Below the pieces are notes generated by a model. It made no database searches and was not told the origin of the DNA. It saw nothing but the letters and a program-made list of their open reading frames with translations. A program made the position numbers and the translations under genes. This document shows positions 63,509 to 64,000 of a stretch of 64,000 nucleotides of DNA, piece by piece; the stretch's first letter is position 1, and each line of letters begins with the position of its first letter. Where the stretch lies: positions 124,001 through 188,000 of the forward strand of contig NW_025943791.1 in NCBI RefSeq assembly GCF_000764305.2, written 5' to 3'. The DNA is from Hyalella azteca. Taxonomy: Eukaryota; Arthropoda; Malacostraca; Amphipoda; Hyalellidae.

Positions 63509-64000
63509 GGCTCGCTTCTTTCCCTATCTGTGCCCTTGGATGAAGTCTCGAGCTTCATTCCGAACGAATCCGATGTCCTTTAATGAAGTCTAAGGATTTC
63601 ATCTTCGAATGTAATGCTCACGAATAAGGACAAAATCAGTAATTTATATGATTGTGTTCAAGATAAAAAAACGATTGCCCTTCATCTTTTGATTGCTGCT
63701 AATTACCGAGTGAATGACAATGTGGAGACTACGGCTTTTAACGCTTATGATCTAGATCATCCTAGTATTTAAAATCGTGATCAAGAGATGATTAATGCTT
63801 TGATAAGTGAACAAATTATTAAGTGAATTCTATAAATATCGAGGAAGTATCTCCCTTTACAATTTTCAGTAATTCGTTGGAATGATAAACGAATTGGATG
63901 GAAAATGTATTCAGGTTCTTTCTTGCAAAATGTGTAATTTAATTTCAGTTTGACTAGTGGATTATTCAATGTGCTATAAAATTCTGGAGTTCAGAGAGTA
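63509..64000 (+). other. dock 3' UTR and beyond
   Basis: AT-rich sequence after the stop. I find no clear AATAAA before the window ends, so the polyadenylation site is probably further right or uses a variant signal. Confidence 0.5.

Overview
The window is nuclear DNA of an arthropod, most likely a crustacean (the species level is a guess). Genes are split by long introns with GT-AG borders, most of the sequence is AT-rich non-coding DNA, and there are many minisatellites and decayed transposable elements. There are no bacterial operons, CRISPR arrays or rRNA genes. Two runs of N sit inside tandem arrays, and one leftover sequencing adapter shows this is a draft scaffold.

Two protein genes can be supported, arranged head to head. 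On the minus strand at the left (823-8990) are the first three coding exons of an alpha-1,6-fucosyltransferase (FUT8/FucT6): cytoplasmic tip, membrane anchor and coiled-coil stem. Its catalytic part lies beyond the left edge. On the plus strand (about 41.6-63.5 kb) is the whole coding region of the adaptor protein Dock/NCK: three SH3 domains and a C-terminal SH2 domain. Six coding exons are certain. A seventh, a tiny first exon at 41,596, and an optional 45-nt cassette exon at 54,786 are proposed from splice phase. Joined in phase they give 411 residues, the usual length of insect Dock. The two genes have unrelated roles: Golgi N-glycan core fucosylation, and signalling from tyrosine kinases to actin.

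The 32 kb between the genes holds no convincing host gene. It carries a non-LTR retrotransposon with PHD-like, endonuclease and RT regions (34.3-37.3 kb), a Penelope-like element with a GIY-YIG domain (27.8-28.9 kb), a tRNA-derived SINE (25.4-25.7 kb), a long-terminal-inverted-repeat element (31.45-32.62 kb), several MITEs or foldbacks, and three 3' ends of one other retroposon family.

The most unusual signal is where the tandem repeats lie. In both genes minisatellites sit directly against exon borders, and in five cases the repeat unit contains a copy of the exon edge with its splice site: FUT8 exon 3 acceptor, dock exon 2 acceptor, and the donors of dock exons 3, 4 and 6. One dock donor is present nine times in a 50-bp array, one acceptor five times in an 81-bp array, and one donor lies in a 33-bp array that stays in frame. 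Intronic arrays also begin within about 30 bp of all three FUT8 donors. This looks like repeated local duplication seeded at exon-intron junctions, leaving a string of decoy splice sites next to each true one.
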